DNA of 6,935 nucleotides. Source: Chloroflexota bacterium. Lineage in GTDB: Bacteria; Chloroflexota; Dormibacteria; CF-121. This document shows, piece by piece, positions 1 to 6,416 of the stretch. The notes below the pieces were generated by a model, which searched no databases, was not told the DNA's origin, and worked only from the letters and a program-made list of their open reading frames with translations. A program made the position numbers and the translations under genes. The DNA lies in assembly GCA_005880605.1 (NCBI GenBank), contig VBIS01000219.1:1-6935 (forward strand), given 5' to 3'. The stretch's first letter is position 1, and the number at the start of each line of letters is the position of its first letter.

Positions 1-113
1 GGCTACGGCAGTTGTCCGGACAGTCATTCCCTCGTTGCTGACCTGGATGCGGGCTCGGTTGCGCCGCAGCACGGCCGCGTCAGGGTCTCGAGGTGGCTCA
101 CGATAATAGGGCG
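1..113. other. Unassigned left edge
   Basis: No gene can be supported here. On the + strand one frame is open from the edge to a TAA at 104-106 (34 codons, Arg/Ser-rich end), which could be the C-terminus of a gene entering from the left. On the - strand a frame is open to the edge, with a possible GTG start at 72 or ATG at 27, which could be the start of a divergent gene. Neither has a recognisable motif. The segment also carries the -10-like hexamer of the next gene. Confidence 0.3.
102..113 (+). promoter_or_regulatory. -10-like hexamer for a leaderless DUF1801 transcript
   Basis: GATAAT at 102-107 matches TATAAT at five of six positions. Six bases separate it from the ATG at 114, so transcription would begin at or next to the start codon. 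No Shine-Dalgarno sequence lies before this ATG and no good -35 box is visible. The same arrangement recurs before three other genes in the window. Confidence 0.45.
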
Positions 114-453
114 ATGGACGTTGGCATTCGAGATTACGTCGCGGCCATCGACCCGCGTATCGGCCGCTCTTCGACCGCCTCCACCGGCTGATCCTCGCGG
201 GGTACCCCACCGCCGCCGTAGGACTTTCGTACAAGATCCCGACCTATAAGGTTGGGCGTCGCCGCCTCTTCCTTGTGTGTGGAAGCACGGGGTTTCGATT
301 TACGGCTGGGATCAGGGTCGTGACGCCGGGTTCATCGCTCGTCACCCCGCGCTCAAGACGGGAAGGGGGACCGTTCAACTGCGGCCCGCTGACGCGGCCG
401 CGATTAGCGACGACGAGTTTCGCGATCTGATACGCGGCGCTCTCGACGCCTGA
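114..453 (+). pseudogene. DUF1801 (YdhG-like) family protein, frame broken twice
   Basis: The product resembles small DUF1801 proteins, whose function is poorly defined; some members are annotated as iron chaperones. The protein is spread over three frames. The N-terminus (MDVGIRDYVAAIDP) runs from 114 and hits a TGA at 189. The centre (RPLFDRLHRLIL, then SYKIPTYKVGRRRLF) reads from about 161 to 274. The C-terminus (VWKHGVSIYGW, GKGTVQL-like GRGTVQL, ending RDLIRGALDA) reads from about 277 to the TGA at 451-453. SYKIPTYK and the W-K-H-G-V-S-IYGW stretch are family hallmarks. Adding one base near 156-160 and one near 271-277 restores a 113-residue protein, the usual family length. The two losses may be real decay or sequencing errors. 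Identification is fairly secure; functional status is not. Confidence 0.7.
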
Positions 454-489
454 TCGAACGCGATATCGCGATCGCCGGCGAGCCACTCC

Positions 490-502
490 TAGAATACGTG
501 TG
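490..502 (+). promoter_or_regulatory. -10-like hexamer for leaderless msrA
   Basis: TAGAAT at 490-495 fits TANNNT and lies seven bases before the ATG at 503 (four before an in-frame GTG at 500). There is no purine-rich ribosome site before msrA, so a leaderless transcript beginning at 502-503 is the simplest reading. No clear -35 box is seen. Confidence 0.45.
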
Positions 503-1114
503 ATGGCACGTGTTTCCCCGGAGGAGTTCCCCGATCCGGTGGTCGACGCCGCACTCGCCGACAAAGCGGGACAGGGCCGAGCGATCCTGGCCGGCGGATG
601 CTTCTGGTGTGTGGAGGCGGTCTACAAGAACCTCGACGGGGTCACGTCCGTCAAGTCTGGGTATGCGGGCGGCACCGCCGACACCGCTGACTACGAGACG
701 GTCTCGAGCGGCACGACGGACCACGCCGAATCCGTCGAGGTGGTGTATGACCCGAGCCGGATCACCTATGGCCAGATCCTCAAGGTCTTTTTCTCGATCG
801 CCCACGACCCGACGCAGCTCAACCGACAGGGTCCGGACACGGGCCGGCAATATCGCTCGGCGATCTTCTACGAAGACGATGAGCAGAAGCGCCTGGCCGA
901 CGCCTATATCGAGCAACTGAACAAGGCCCATGTATTCGACCGGCCGATCGTTACCGAGGTGGTCCCGTTGGAGGCCTTCTTCCAGGCCGAGACCTATCAC
1001 CAGGACTACGCGGCCCGCAACCCCTTGAACCCTTACATCGTCATCAACGCGCAGCCCAAGGTCAGGAAGCTGCGCTCGTACCAGAAGTCGAGGGAAAAGG
1101 TCAGCAACCGCTAG
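503..1114 (+). CDS. msrA: Peptide-methionine (S)-S-oxide reductase MsrA
   Basis: MsrA reduces the S-epimer of methionine sulfoxide in oxidised proteins and free methionine, normally in the cytosol with thioredoxin as reductant. The 203-residue product shows the family core: the catalytic loop GGCFWCVE with Cys33, then SGYAGG, the TDHAESVEV stretch, GRQYRSAIFY and QAETYHQDY. Residues 1-25 form an extension before the catalytic fold. The only cysteines are Cys33 and Cys36; the C-terminal recycling cysteines of the E. coli type are absent. ATG 503 is preferred over GTG 500 because it fits the leaderless -10 spacing, but the two differ by one residue. The gene stands alone, 49 bases after the DUF1801 remnant and 142 before the rhodanese start. 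It is intact, unlike its left neighbour. Family assignment is very secure. Confidence 0.95.
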   Translation: MARVSPEEFPDPVVDAALADKAGQGRAILAGGCFWCVEAVYKNLDGVTSVKSGYAGGTADTADYETVSSGTTDHAESVEVVYDPSRITYGQILKVFFSIAHDPTQLNRQGPDTGRQYRSAIFYEDDEQKRLADAYIEQLNKAHVFDRPIVTEVVPLEAFFQAETYHQDYAARNPLNPYIVINAQPKVRKLRSYQKSREKVSNR

Positions 1115-1179
1115 CCGCTAATACGCTGCATTGTGCGATTGATCCAATTGGCGGGCTCCCGTCTGGTAAAAATTCCATG

Positions 1180-1215
1180 TTGACTATTTGGATTGTTATG
1201 GTCAACAATTGTCAA
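1180..1215 (+). promoter_or_regulatory. Probable promoter and operator region of the rhodanese gene
   Basis: This segment is clearly richer in A and T than its surroundings. TTGACT at 1180-1185 is a good -35 box and AACAAT at 1204-1209, 18 bases on, is a fair -10 (four of six). Start of transcription would fall near 1216, leaving about 40 bases to the TTG start at 1257. Two inverted repeats overlap it: ATTGTT-N6-AACAAT (1192-1209) and TTGAC-N16-GTCAA (1180-1205). A third GTCAA lies at 1211-1215. These are possible regulator half-sites; the regulator is unknown. Confidence 0.4.
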
Positions 1216-1239
1216 TCACGCCGAAGGCAGCGCAACGAA

Positions 1240-1248
1240 AAGGAGAGG
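1240..1248 (+). promoter_or_regulatory. Strong ribosome binding site that fixes a TTG start
   Basis: AAGGAGAGG at 1240-1248 is a near-perfect Shine-Dalgarno sequence, eight bases before a TTG at 1257. It decides the start of the rhodanese gene against the upstream in-frame TTG at 1188, which lies inside the promoter region and has no ribosome site. Confidence 0.75.
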
Positions 1249-1256
1249 ACACGACA

Positions 1257-2594
1257 TTGCCAGTTCCCGAGCAGCGACCGCCGCAGACCGCTCCCGAGTC
1301 GACCATCTCGCTGGCAGAGCTTCGCGAGCGGCTCGGCGACCCCAACCTGACCATCGTCGATGTCAGGGCGCTGCCCGCCTACAACGGATGGCTTCCGAGC
1401 GACGCGGCTCGCGGGGGTCATATCCCGGGAGCCGTCGCCTTCCCGATCGCCTGGCTGGATAGCGTCGACAAGCCCGAATTGGAGCGGCTGCTGCAGTCGA
1501 CGGGCATCCTTCACGCTCGCGAGGTCGTGGTCTATGGGGGTGGTCCCCACGACCCGGTCGCGCTCAAGACACGGCTTGCGGAACTGGGCCAGAAGGCTGT
1601 ACGGGTCTACCCGGGTGGATGGAGCGAGTGGGCCGCCGATGAGACCTTGCCGGTCAATCGCTTGACGAATTACGACAAGCTCGTCCACGCCGATTGGCTT
1701 CGCCAGCTACTCAACGGCGACCGCCCCGAGGCGGCGCCGGCGGGCCCCTTCAAACTCTTCCACGTAAACTTCGGCGTCCCGGAGGAGTACGAGGAAAACC
1801 ATATCCCGGGCGCGCTGTATCTCGACACCAACCGGCTCGAGAACCCGACCGACTGGAACCGCCGCACGCCACAGGAGCTCGAGACGGCCTTGCGGGCACT
1901 CGGGATCGCCCGCGACACGACGGTCATCCTCTATGGCCGCGATACGGAAGGCCACGCTAACGAGAAGTGGCCGGGCCGTCGCGCCGGACAGATTGCCGCC
2001 TGCCGGGCGGCGCTCATATTGCGGTACGCGGGTGTCGACGATATCCGCCTGCTCGATGGCGGGTACGACCACTGGGTCCAGGCGGGAAACCCGCTGGAGA
2101 CGGTCATGCGCGAGCCGGTGCCGGTCGCTTCGTTCGGCGCCCAGATCCCGCTCCGACCGGAGGTCATCATCGACATCGACGACGCCAAGCAAATCCTGGC
2201 CGACCAGGCGCACGCGGCGCTCGTGAGCGTGCGCACCTGGAGGGAGCACATCGGCGCGGTGAGCGGCTACAACTACATCGGCCCGGCCGGGCGTATCGCC
2301 GGCGACGTCTGGGGCAACTGCGGCTCGGACGCGTATCACATGCAGCACTACCGCAACGTCGACAACACCATGCGGGCCTACCCGGAGATCGCCGCCAACT
2401 GGGAAGCGGCAGGCATCACCGCCGACAAGTGGGTGGCGTACTACTGCGGCACCGGCTGGCGCGCCGGCGAGACCTGGTTCTACGCCTACCTCATGGGCTG
2501 GCCCCGGATCGCCGTCTACGACGGCGGCTGGTTCGAGTGGAGCAAGGACCCAGTGAGTAACCCGATCGAGGTAGGCGAGCCGATCGCCGTTTAA
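1257..2594 (+). CDS. Three-domain rhodanese sulfurtransferase, YnjE-like
   Basis: The 445-residue product has three rhodanese domains, at about residues 15-130, 132-275 and 295-440. It resembles E. coli YnjE, a thiosulfate:cyanide sulfurtransferase of the same architecture. Only the third domain has the active-site loop, CGTGWRA, with catalytic Cys397; a glycine (Gly94 and Gly227) stands at the matching place in domains 1 and 2, so these are structural or binding domains. The ending YDGGWFEWSKDP and the preceding GDVWGNCGSDAYH segment are typical of the YnjE group. E. coli YnjE is exported or has a signal sequence; no signal peptide is visible here, so a cytoplasmic place is likely. YnjE has also been reported to aid sulfur transfer in molybdenum cofactor synthesis, which fits the molybdoenzyme operon downstream, but a link in this organism is inference. 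The TTG start is set by a strong ribosome site. Confidence 0.9.
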   Translation: MPVPEQRPPQTAPESTISLAELRERLGDPNLTIVDVRALPAYNGWLPSDAARGGHIPGAVAFPIAWLDSVDKPELERLLQSTGILHAREVVVYGGGPHDPVALKTRLAELGQKAVRVYPGGWSEWAADETLPVNRLTNYDKLVHADWLRQLLNGDRPEAAPAGPFKLFHVNFGVPEEYEENHIPGALYLDTNRLENPTDWNRRTPQELETALRALGIARDTTVILYGRDTEGHANEKWPGRRAGQIAACRAALILRYAGVDDIRLLDGGYDHWVQAGNPLETVMREPVPVASFGAQIPLRPEVIIDIDDAKQILADQAHAALVSVRTWREHIGAVSGYNYIGPAGRIAGDVWGNCGSDAYHMQHYRNVDNTMRAYPEIAANWEAAGITADKWVAYYCGTGWRAGETWFYAYLMGWPRIAVYDGGWFEWSKDPVSNPIEVGEPIAV

Positions 2595-2619
2595 GTAGCC
2601 CGGCGCTGCCTGGTCCGCC

Positions 2620-2632
2620 TAATATCACGGGC
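2620..2632 (+). promoter_or_regulatory. -10-like hexamer for a leaderless zinc-ribbon gene
   Basis: TAATAT at 2620-2625 fits TANNNT and ends seven bases before the ATG at 2633. No Shine-Dalgarno sequence is present in the 38-base gap after the rhodanese stop, which argues for separate, leaderless transcription and not for co-translation with the gene upstream. Confidence 0.45.
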
Positions 2633-2845
2633 ATGGCATCCGATCCCGCAGCCGAGAGCTGTCTCGGGTGCAAGGGCCCGCTGCAGTCGCTGGGTGTCGA
2701 GCATTTTCGGGTCGGAGGCGTCAGCGGTGGGTGGGCGGCGCTAATGGGAAACTGGGCCGAGATCGGCGAGGGCATCCTCGACATGGAGCTGCTCGCCTGT
2801 CGCAACTGCCGGCGCGTCGAGCTTCGCGTGCCGCAGAACCGCTAA
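2633..2845 (+). CDS. Small zinc-ribbon protein of unknown function
   Basis: The 70-residue product carries two CxxC knuckles, Cys10/Cys13 (CLGC) and Cys56/Cys59 (CRNC), 42 residues apart. This is the usual four-cysteine plan of a zinc ribbon. Between them are a glycine-rich turn (VGGVSGGW) and an acidic helix-like part (WAEIGEGILDMELLA). The chain ends in RRVELRVPQNR. It has no membrane segment or signal peptide. It resembles short, uncharacterised zinc-ribbon proteins found in many soil bacteria, for which I know no established function. It sits between the rhodanese gene and the cox promoter and has its own -10-like hexamer, so it probably belongs to neither operon. The paired cysteines and high-GC codon use make it a credible gene despite its size. 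Confidence 0.75.
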   Translation: MASDPAAESCLGCKGPLQSLGVEHFRVGGVSGGWAALMGNWAEIGEGILDMELLACRNCRRVELRVPQNR

Positions 2846-2867
2846 CGCCCATCGCATAACGCCACCC

Positions 2868-2896
2868 TAGACACTCGCTTATGCGAGTGCTATACC
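2868..2896 (+). promoter_or_regulatory. cox operon promoter with operator-like palindrome in the spacer
   Basis: TAGACA at 2868-2873 (five of six to TTGACA) and TATACC at 2891-2896 (four of six to TATAAT) are exactly 17 bases apart. The spacer holds a perfect inverted repeat, CACTCGC-TTAT-GCGAGTG, at 2872-2889. A dimeric regulator bound there would block or modulate RNA polymerase. Transcription would start near 2903, about 32 bases before the coxS ATG. No poly-T follows the repeat, so it is unlikely to be a terminator of the preceding gene. Confidence 0.55.
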
Positions 2897-2915
2897 TGTT
2901 TCGGCAGGTTCGGCA
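2894..2915 (+). repeat. Small hairpin and tandem TTCGGCA repeat in the coxS leader
   Basis: ACCTG (2894-2898) and CAGGT (2905-2909) can pair around TTTCGG. Overlapping this, TTCGGCA occurs twice, at 2900-2906 and 2909-2915, with a nine-base period. The elements lie at the predicted transcription start. They may be a second regulator site or chance; the repeat is short. Confidence 0.25.
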
Positions 2916-2934
2916 CGTAAATAGGGAGGTGCGT

Positions 2935-3438
<504 letters not shown>

Positions 3439-3459
3439 AGAAGAGGGAGGAATTTCACA

Positions 3460-5610
3460 ATGGCGATATCCCAAATGGTCGGCGCCTCCATCAAGCGGCG
3501 CGAAGACCCGCGGCTGGTCACCGGGCGAGGGCGAAAGACGCCGACGGCGTCCTCGCCGTGTGGACTGGCAAGGACCTCATGCCGGAGTTCCAATCGCCGC
3601 TGCCGGTGACGACGTCTTTTGTCCCGGAGAAGAAATACCCGAACCATTACCCGATTGCCACCGATCGCGTTCGCTACGTCGGCGAGCCGGTGGCCATCGT
3701 CGTCGCCACCAGCAAGGCGGCCGCTGAAGACGCCGCGGAGCGCTTGGATATCCGCTACCAGCCCTTGCCACCCGTGCTCGACATCGAGGCGGCACTCAAA
3801 AAGGACTCGCCCGTTCTCCACGACGACGTGGGCTCGAACATCGCCTACGACATCAAGCGCACGGGCGGGGATATCGAGGCCGCGTTTCGCGATGCCGACG
3901 TCCGCATCAAACAGCGGATCATCCAGCAGCGCCTGATTCCCGTCGCCGTCGAGGGCCGTGGCGTCGTGGCCGACTACAAGAAGTTCGCCAAGACGCTGAC
4001 CGTTACGTCATCCACCCAGATCCCGCATTTCGTCAAGATCTGGCTCGGCGTGATCCTGGGCATCCCCGAGAGCAATGTCCGCGTGATTGCGCCGGATGTG
4101 GGTGGCGGCTTCGGATCGAAGATCCGGGTCTATCCCGAGGAGGTCCTGGTCGCCCTCGCGTCCCGGCGGTTGGGCCGTCCCGTCAAGTGGACCGAAGATC
4201 GCAACGAGAACATGAAGGCGACCCATCACGGCCGCTCGCAAATCTGGGACGTGGAGATCGCCGCCAAACGGGATGGCAAGGTGCTCGGGGTTCGCACCAC
4301 GCAATATCTCGATCTCGGCGGCTACTGCAGCCAGTTTGGCACCTTCCAGGCCATCGCGCTGCTGATCATCCAGGGCCCCTACAAGCTGCCCGCCTTCGAT
4401 GGCCGCGGCGTCGGGGTCTACACCAACCGAACGCCGACCGATGCCTACCGCGGTGCCGGCCGTCCGGAGGCGACCCACCTGATCGAGCGCATCATGGACC
4501 TGGTCGCCCAGGAAATCGGGATGGATCCGGTCGAGGTGCGCCGGAAGAACTTCATCGCGCCCAGCGAGCAGCCGTTTACCAACCTGCTAGGGCTCACCTA
4601 TGACTCGGGCGACTACCGCATCACGCTCGACAAGGCGCTCGAGCTCGTCGATTACCCCGAGTTCCGTAAGGACCAGGTCGAGGCCCGTAAGCGCGGCAAG
4701 TACCTCGGCATCGGTTTCTGTACCTACCTCGAGATCTGCGGCCTTGGACCGTCGGTCGCCACCACGGCAGCCGCCGGCATCGGCTTCTGGGGCATGTCGG
4801 TCGTCAACCTGCACTTCACCGGTAAGGCGACGGTCATCATCGGCAGCTCGCCGCATGGCCAGGGTCATGAGACGACCTTTGCCCAGATCGTGGCGAACGA
4901 GCTGGGGTTGCCGCTGGAGGACATCGACGTCGTCCACGGCGACACCGCCATCGGGCCGATGGGGATGGACACCTACGGGAGCCGCAGCGCCTCGGTCGAC
5001 GGCACGGCCGTCTACCTGAGCTCGGTCAAGGTCCGCGAGAAGGCGCGCAAGATCGCCGCCCACCTGCTGGAGGCGGCCGAGGCCGACATCGTCTACGAAG
5101 ACGGCAAGGCCTTCGTCAAGGGCACACCGTCGAAAGCGGTCACTATCCAGGAGATCACCGGCGCCGCCTTTCAGCCGCACCGCCTACCGCCCGACATGGA
5201 AGGGGGGATGGAGGCCACTACCTTCTTCAACCCGCCCAACTTCGTCTGGCCTTTTGGCGCCCACGTCGCGCTGGTTGAAATCGACGGCGAAACCGGCGCC
5301 ACCCGGGTGGTTCGCTACGTGGCGGTCGATGACTGCGGCACCCGCATCAACCCCATGGTGGTGGACGGCCAGCTCCACGGCGGCATCGCGCAGGGCATCG
5401 GCCAGGCGCTCTATGAGGAAGCGGTCTACGCCCAGCAATCCGCTCGGGGTTAAAGGGATCGGCGAGGCCGGTACCATCGCCTCGGGCGTCGCCGTCGTCA
5501 ACGCCATCGTCGACGCGCTCTCGCCCTTCGGCGTCAAGGACGTCGACATGCCGGCGACCCCGGAAAAGATCTGGCACCTGATGCACCGCAACGGAGGGAC
5601 ACGCCGATGA
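3460..5610 (+). pseudogene. coxL: CODH-type large molybdopterin subunit, form II, broken in two places
   Basis: CoxL is the catalytic subunit that binds the molybdenum cofactor. Translation starts at ATG 3460 after AGGGAGGA (3444-3451) and gives a correct N-terminus (MAISQMVGASIKRREDPRL) up to about 3534. Family members then have about 34 more residues, which are missing here. Coding resumes in another frame at AKDADGVLAVW (3531) and runs to about 5429. It contains GGGFGSK, the active-site loop AYRGAGR (4443-4463), GQGHET and TYGSRS. About 31 residues are then absent, and the C-terminus (TPSNPLGVKG, then GEAGT) resumes in a third frame, ending at 5610. The catalytic glutamate codon (5464-5466) lies in that last part. 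As it stands the main frame stops at 5453 without it. AYRGAGR marks form II, whose substrate is uncertain; form I has AYxCSFR. Restored length would be about 780 residues, normal for the family. Either a pseudogene or an assembly error. Confidence 0.85.
5593..5610 (+). promoter_or_regulatory. coxM ribosome site and ATGA overlap with the coxL end
   Basis: GGAGGG at 5593-5598 lies eight bases before the coxM ATG (5607). The coxL C-terminal frame ends in TGA at 5608-5610, giving a four-base ATGA overlap. This is the classic mark of coupled translation and shows that the coxL C-terminal frame was the authentic one when this junction evolved. Confidence 0.75.
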
Positions 5611-6364
5611 TTCCAGCGAGCTTCGACTACGTCGCCCCGCCTACCCTGCCGGAGGCGGTGGCGGAACTTGTCAAGCATGGCCAGGAGGCCAAGGTCCTGG
5701 CCGGCGGCCACAGCCTGATTCCCCTGATGAAGCTGCGCCTTTCGACCCCGTCGTTCCTGGTCGACCTCGGCCGGATCAGCAATCTCAATTACATCCGCGA
5801 GGAGGATGGCCACATCGCGATCGGCGCGCTCACGAGCCATCACGACATCGAGTTCTCTGACCTGCTCAAGCAAAAGCTGTCGCTGCTGACCAGCGCCGCC
5901 ACCCAGATCGGCGATCCGCAGGTTCGCAACCGGGGGACCATCGGTGGCGCCGCGGCCCACGCTGATCCTTTCGGTGACTTCCCCGCGTGCCTGCTCGCGC
6001 TGGATGCCGAGTTCAAGCTGGTCGGACCGACCGGCGAGCGCAGCGTCGCGGCCAAGGACTTCTTCATCGACACCTTCACCTCGGCGTTGGAACCGAACGA
6101 GATCCTTCGCGAGATCCGGATCGCTACGCCGCCGCCGGGCAGCCGGGCGACCTACTTGAAGTTCAGCCGCCGGTCGCAAGACTGGGCGATCGTGGCGGTC
6201 GCAGCGCAGGTGCGCGTGACCGGGCACACATTCGTAAGGCGGCGGAACGGGCGGCCGAAGGCACCGATCCCCCGCAGGACCTGAACGGTTCGCCGGATTA
6301 TCGCCGGCACCTGGCGCAGGTGCTCACCCGGCGCGCTCTCGAACAGGTCACGGCCCACCACTAG
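5607..6364 (+). pseudogene. coxM: CODH-type FAD-binding medium subunit, broken near the C-terminus
   Basis: CoxM is the flavoprotein subunit that passes electrons from CoxS to an acceptor. The start is normal (MIPASFDYVAPPTL). Both FAD motifs are present, AGGHS at residues 32-36 and TIGGA at 111-115, followed by DPFGDFPA. The frame is good to AAQVRVTG (about 6224), then shifts: the open frame ends at a TGA at 6282-6284 after a meaningless tail. The true C-terminus (IRKAAERAAEG, YRRHLAQVLTRRALEQV) reads in another frame from about 6230 to the TAG at 6362-6364. Relative to the 288-residue Oligotropha CoxM, about 35 residues around the conserved GLTN segment are missing, and the loss is 1 modulo 3 bases. 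The FAD domain would still be made, but the C-terminal domain would be lost. Family identity is secure; whether the break is biological is open. Confidence 0.87.
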
Positions 6365-6370
6365 GAAGGG

Positions 6371-6404
6371 GAGAGGGGCGGCGGCATCTCGCCGCCGCTC
6401 TCTC
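6371..6404 (+). terminator. GC-rich hairpin between coxM and coxD
   Basis: CGGCGGC (6379-6385) and GCCGCCG (6391-6397) form a perfect seven-base stem with the five-base loop ATCTC. Up to four more pairs, two of them G-U, extend it outward (6375-6378 with 6398-6401). What follows is CTCTCT and not a run of T, so it is a weak intrinsic terminator at best. It may act as an attenuator or protect the coxSLM message from decay. Confidence 0.4.
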
Positions 6405-6416
6405 TAAACTCAGCTC
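6405..6416 (+). promoter_or_regulatory. -10-like hexamer for leaderless coxD
   Basis: TAAACT at 6405-6410 fits TANNNT and stands exactly six bases before the ATG at 6417. No ribosome site is near the ATG. With the hairpin just upstream, this suggests that coxD has its own start of transcription besides any read-through from coxSLM. Confidence 0.45.

Noticed and set aside
1..72. A divergent - strand gene starting at 72 (GTG) or 27 (ATG)
   Set aside because: At most 24 codons are inside the window, with no motif and no convincing ribosome site, so it cannot be told from chance.
1188..1256. An upstream TTG start for the rhodanese gene at 1188
   Set aside because: It falls between the proposed -35 and -10 boxes and lacks a ribosome site. 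TTG 1257 follows AAGGAGAGG at ideal spacing.
1707..2348. A 213-codon open frame on the - strand inside the rhodanese gene
   Set aside because: It is a mirror frame of a well-conserved gene, with no motif and no ribosome site.
2881..2934. An upstream ATG for coxS at 2881
   Set aside because: It sits within the palindrome and promoter, has no ribosome site, and would add 18 residues not seen in the family. ATG 2935 has AGGGAGGT upstream.
5184..6227. A 347-codon open frame on the - strand
   Set aside because: It lies antisense to coxL and coxM, is rich in Arg, Asp and Val as mirror frames of GC-rich genes are, and shows no domain. The + strand has clear family motifs over the same span.
3520..6235. 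Introns, inteins or programmed frameshifting as the cause of the cox breaks
   Set aside because: Introns and inteins add sequence, whereas family segments are missing here. A frameshift cannot restore about 30-35 absent residues, and no slippery site with a stimulatory structure is seen at the seams.
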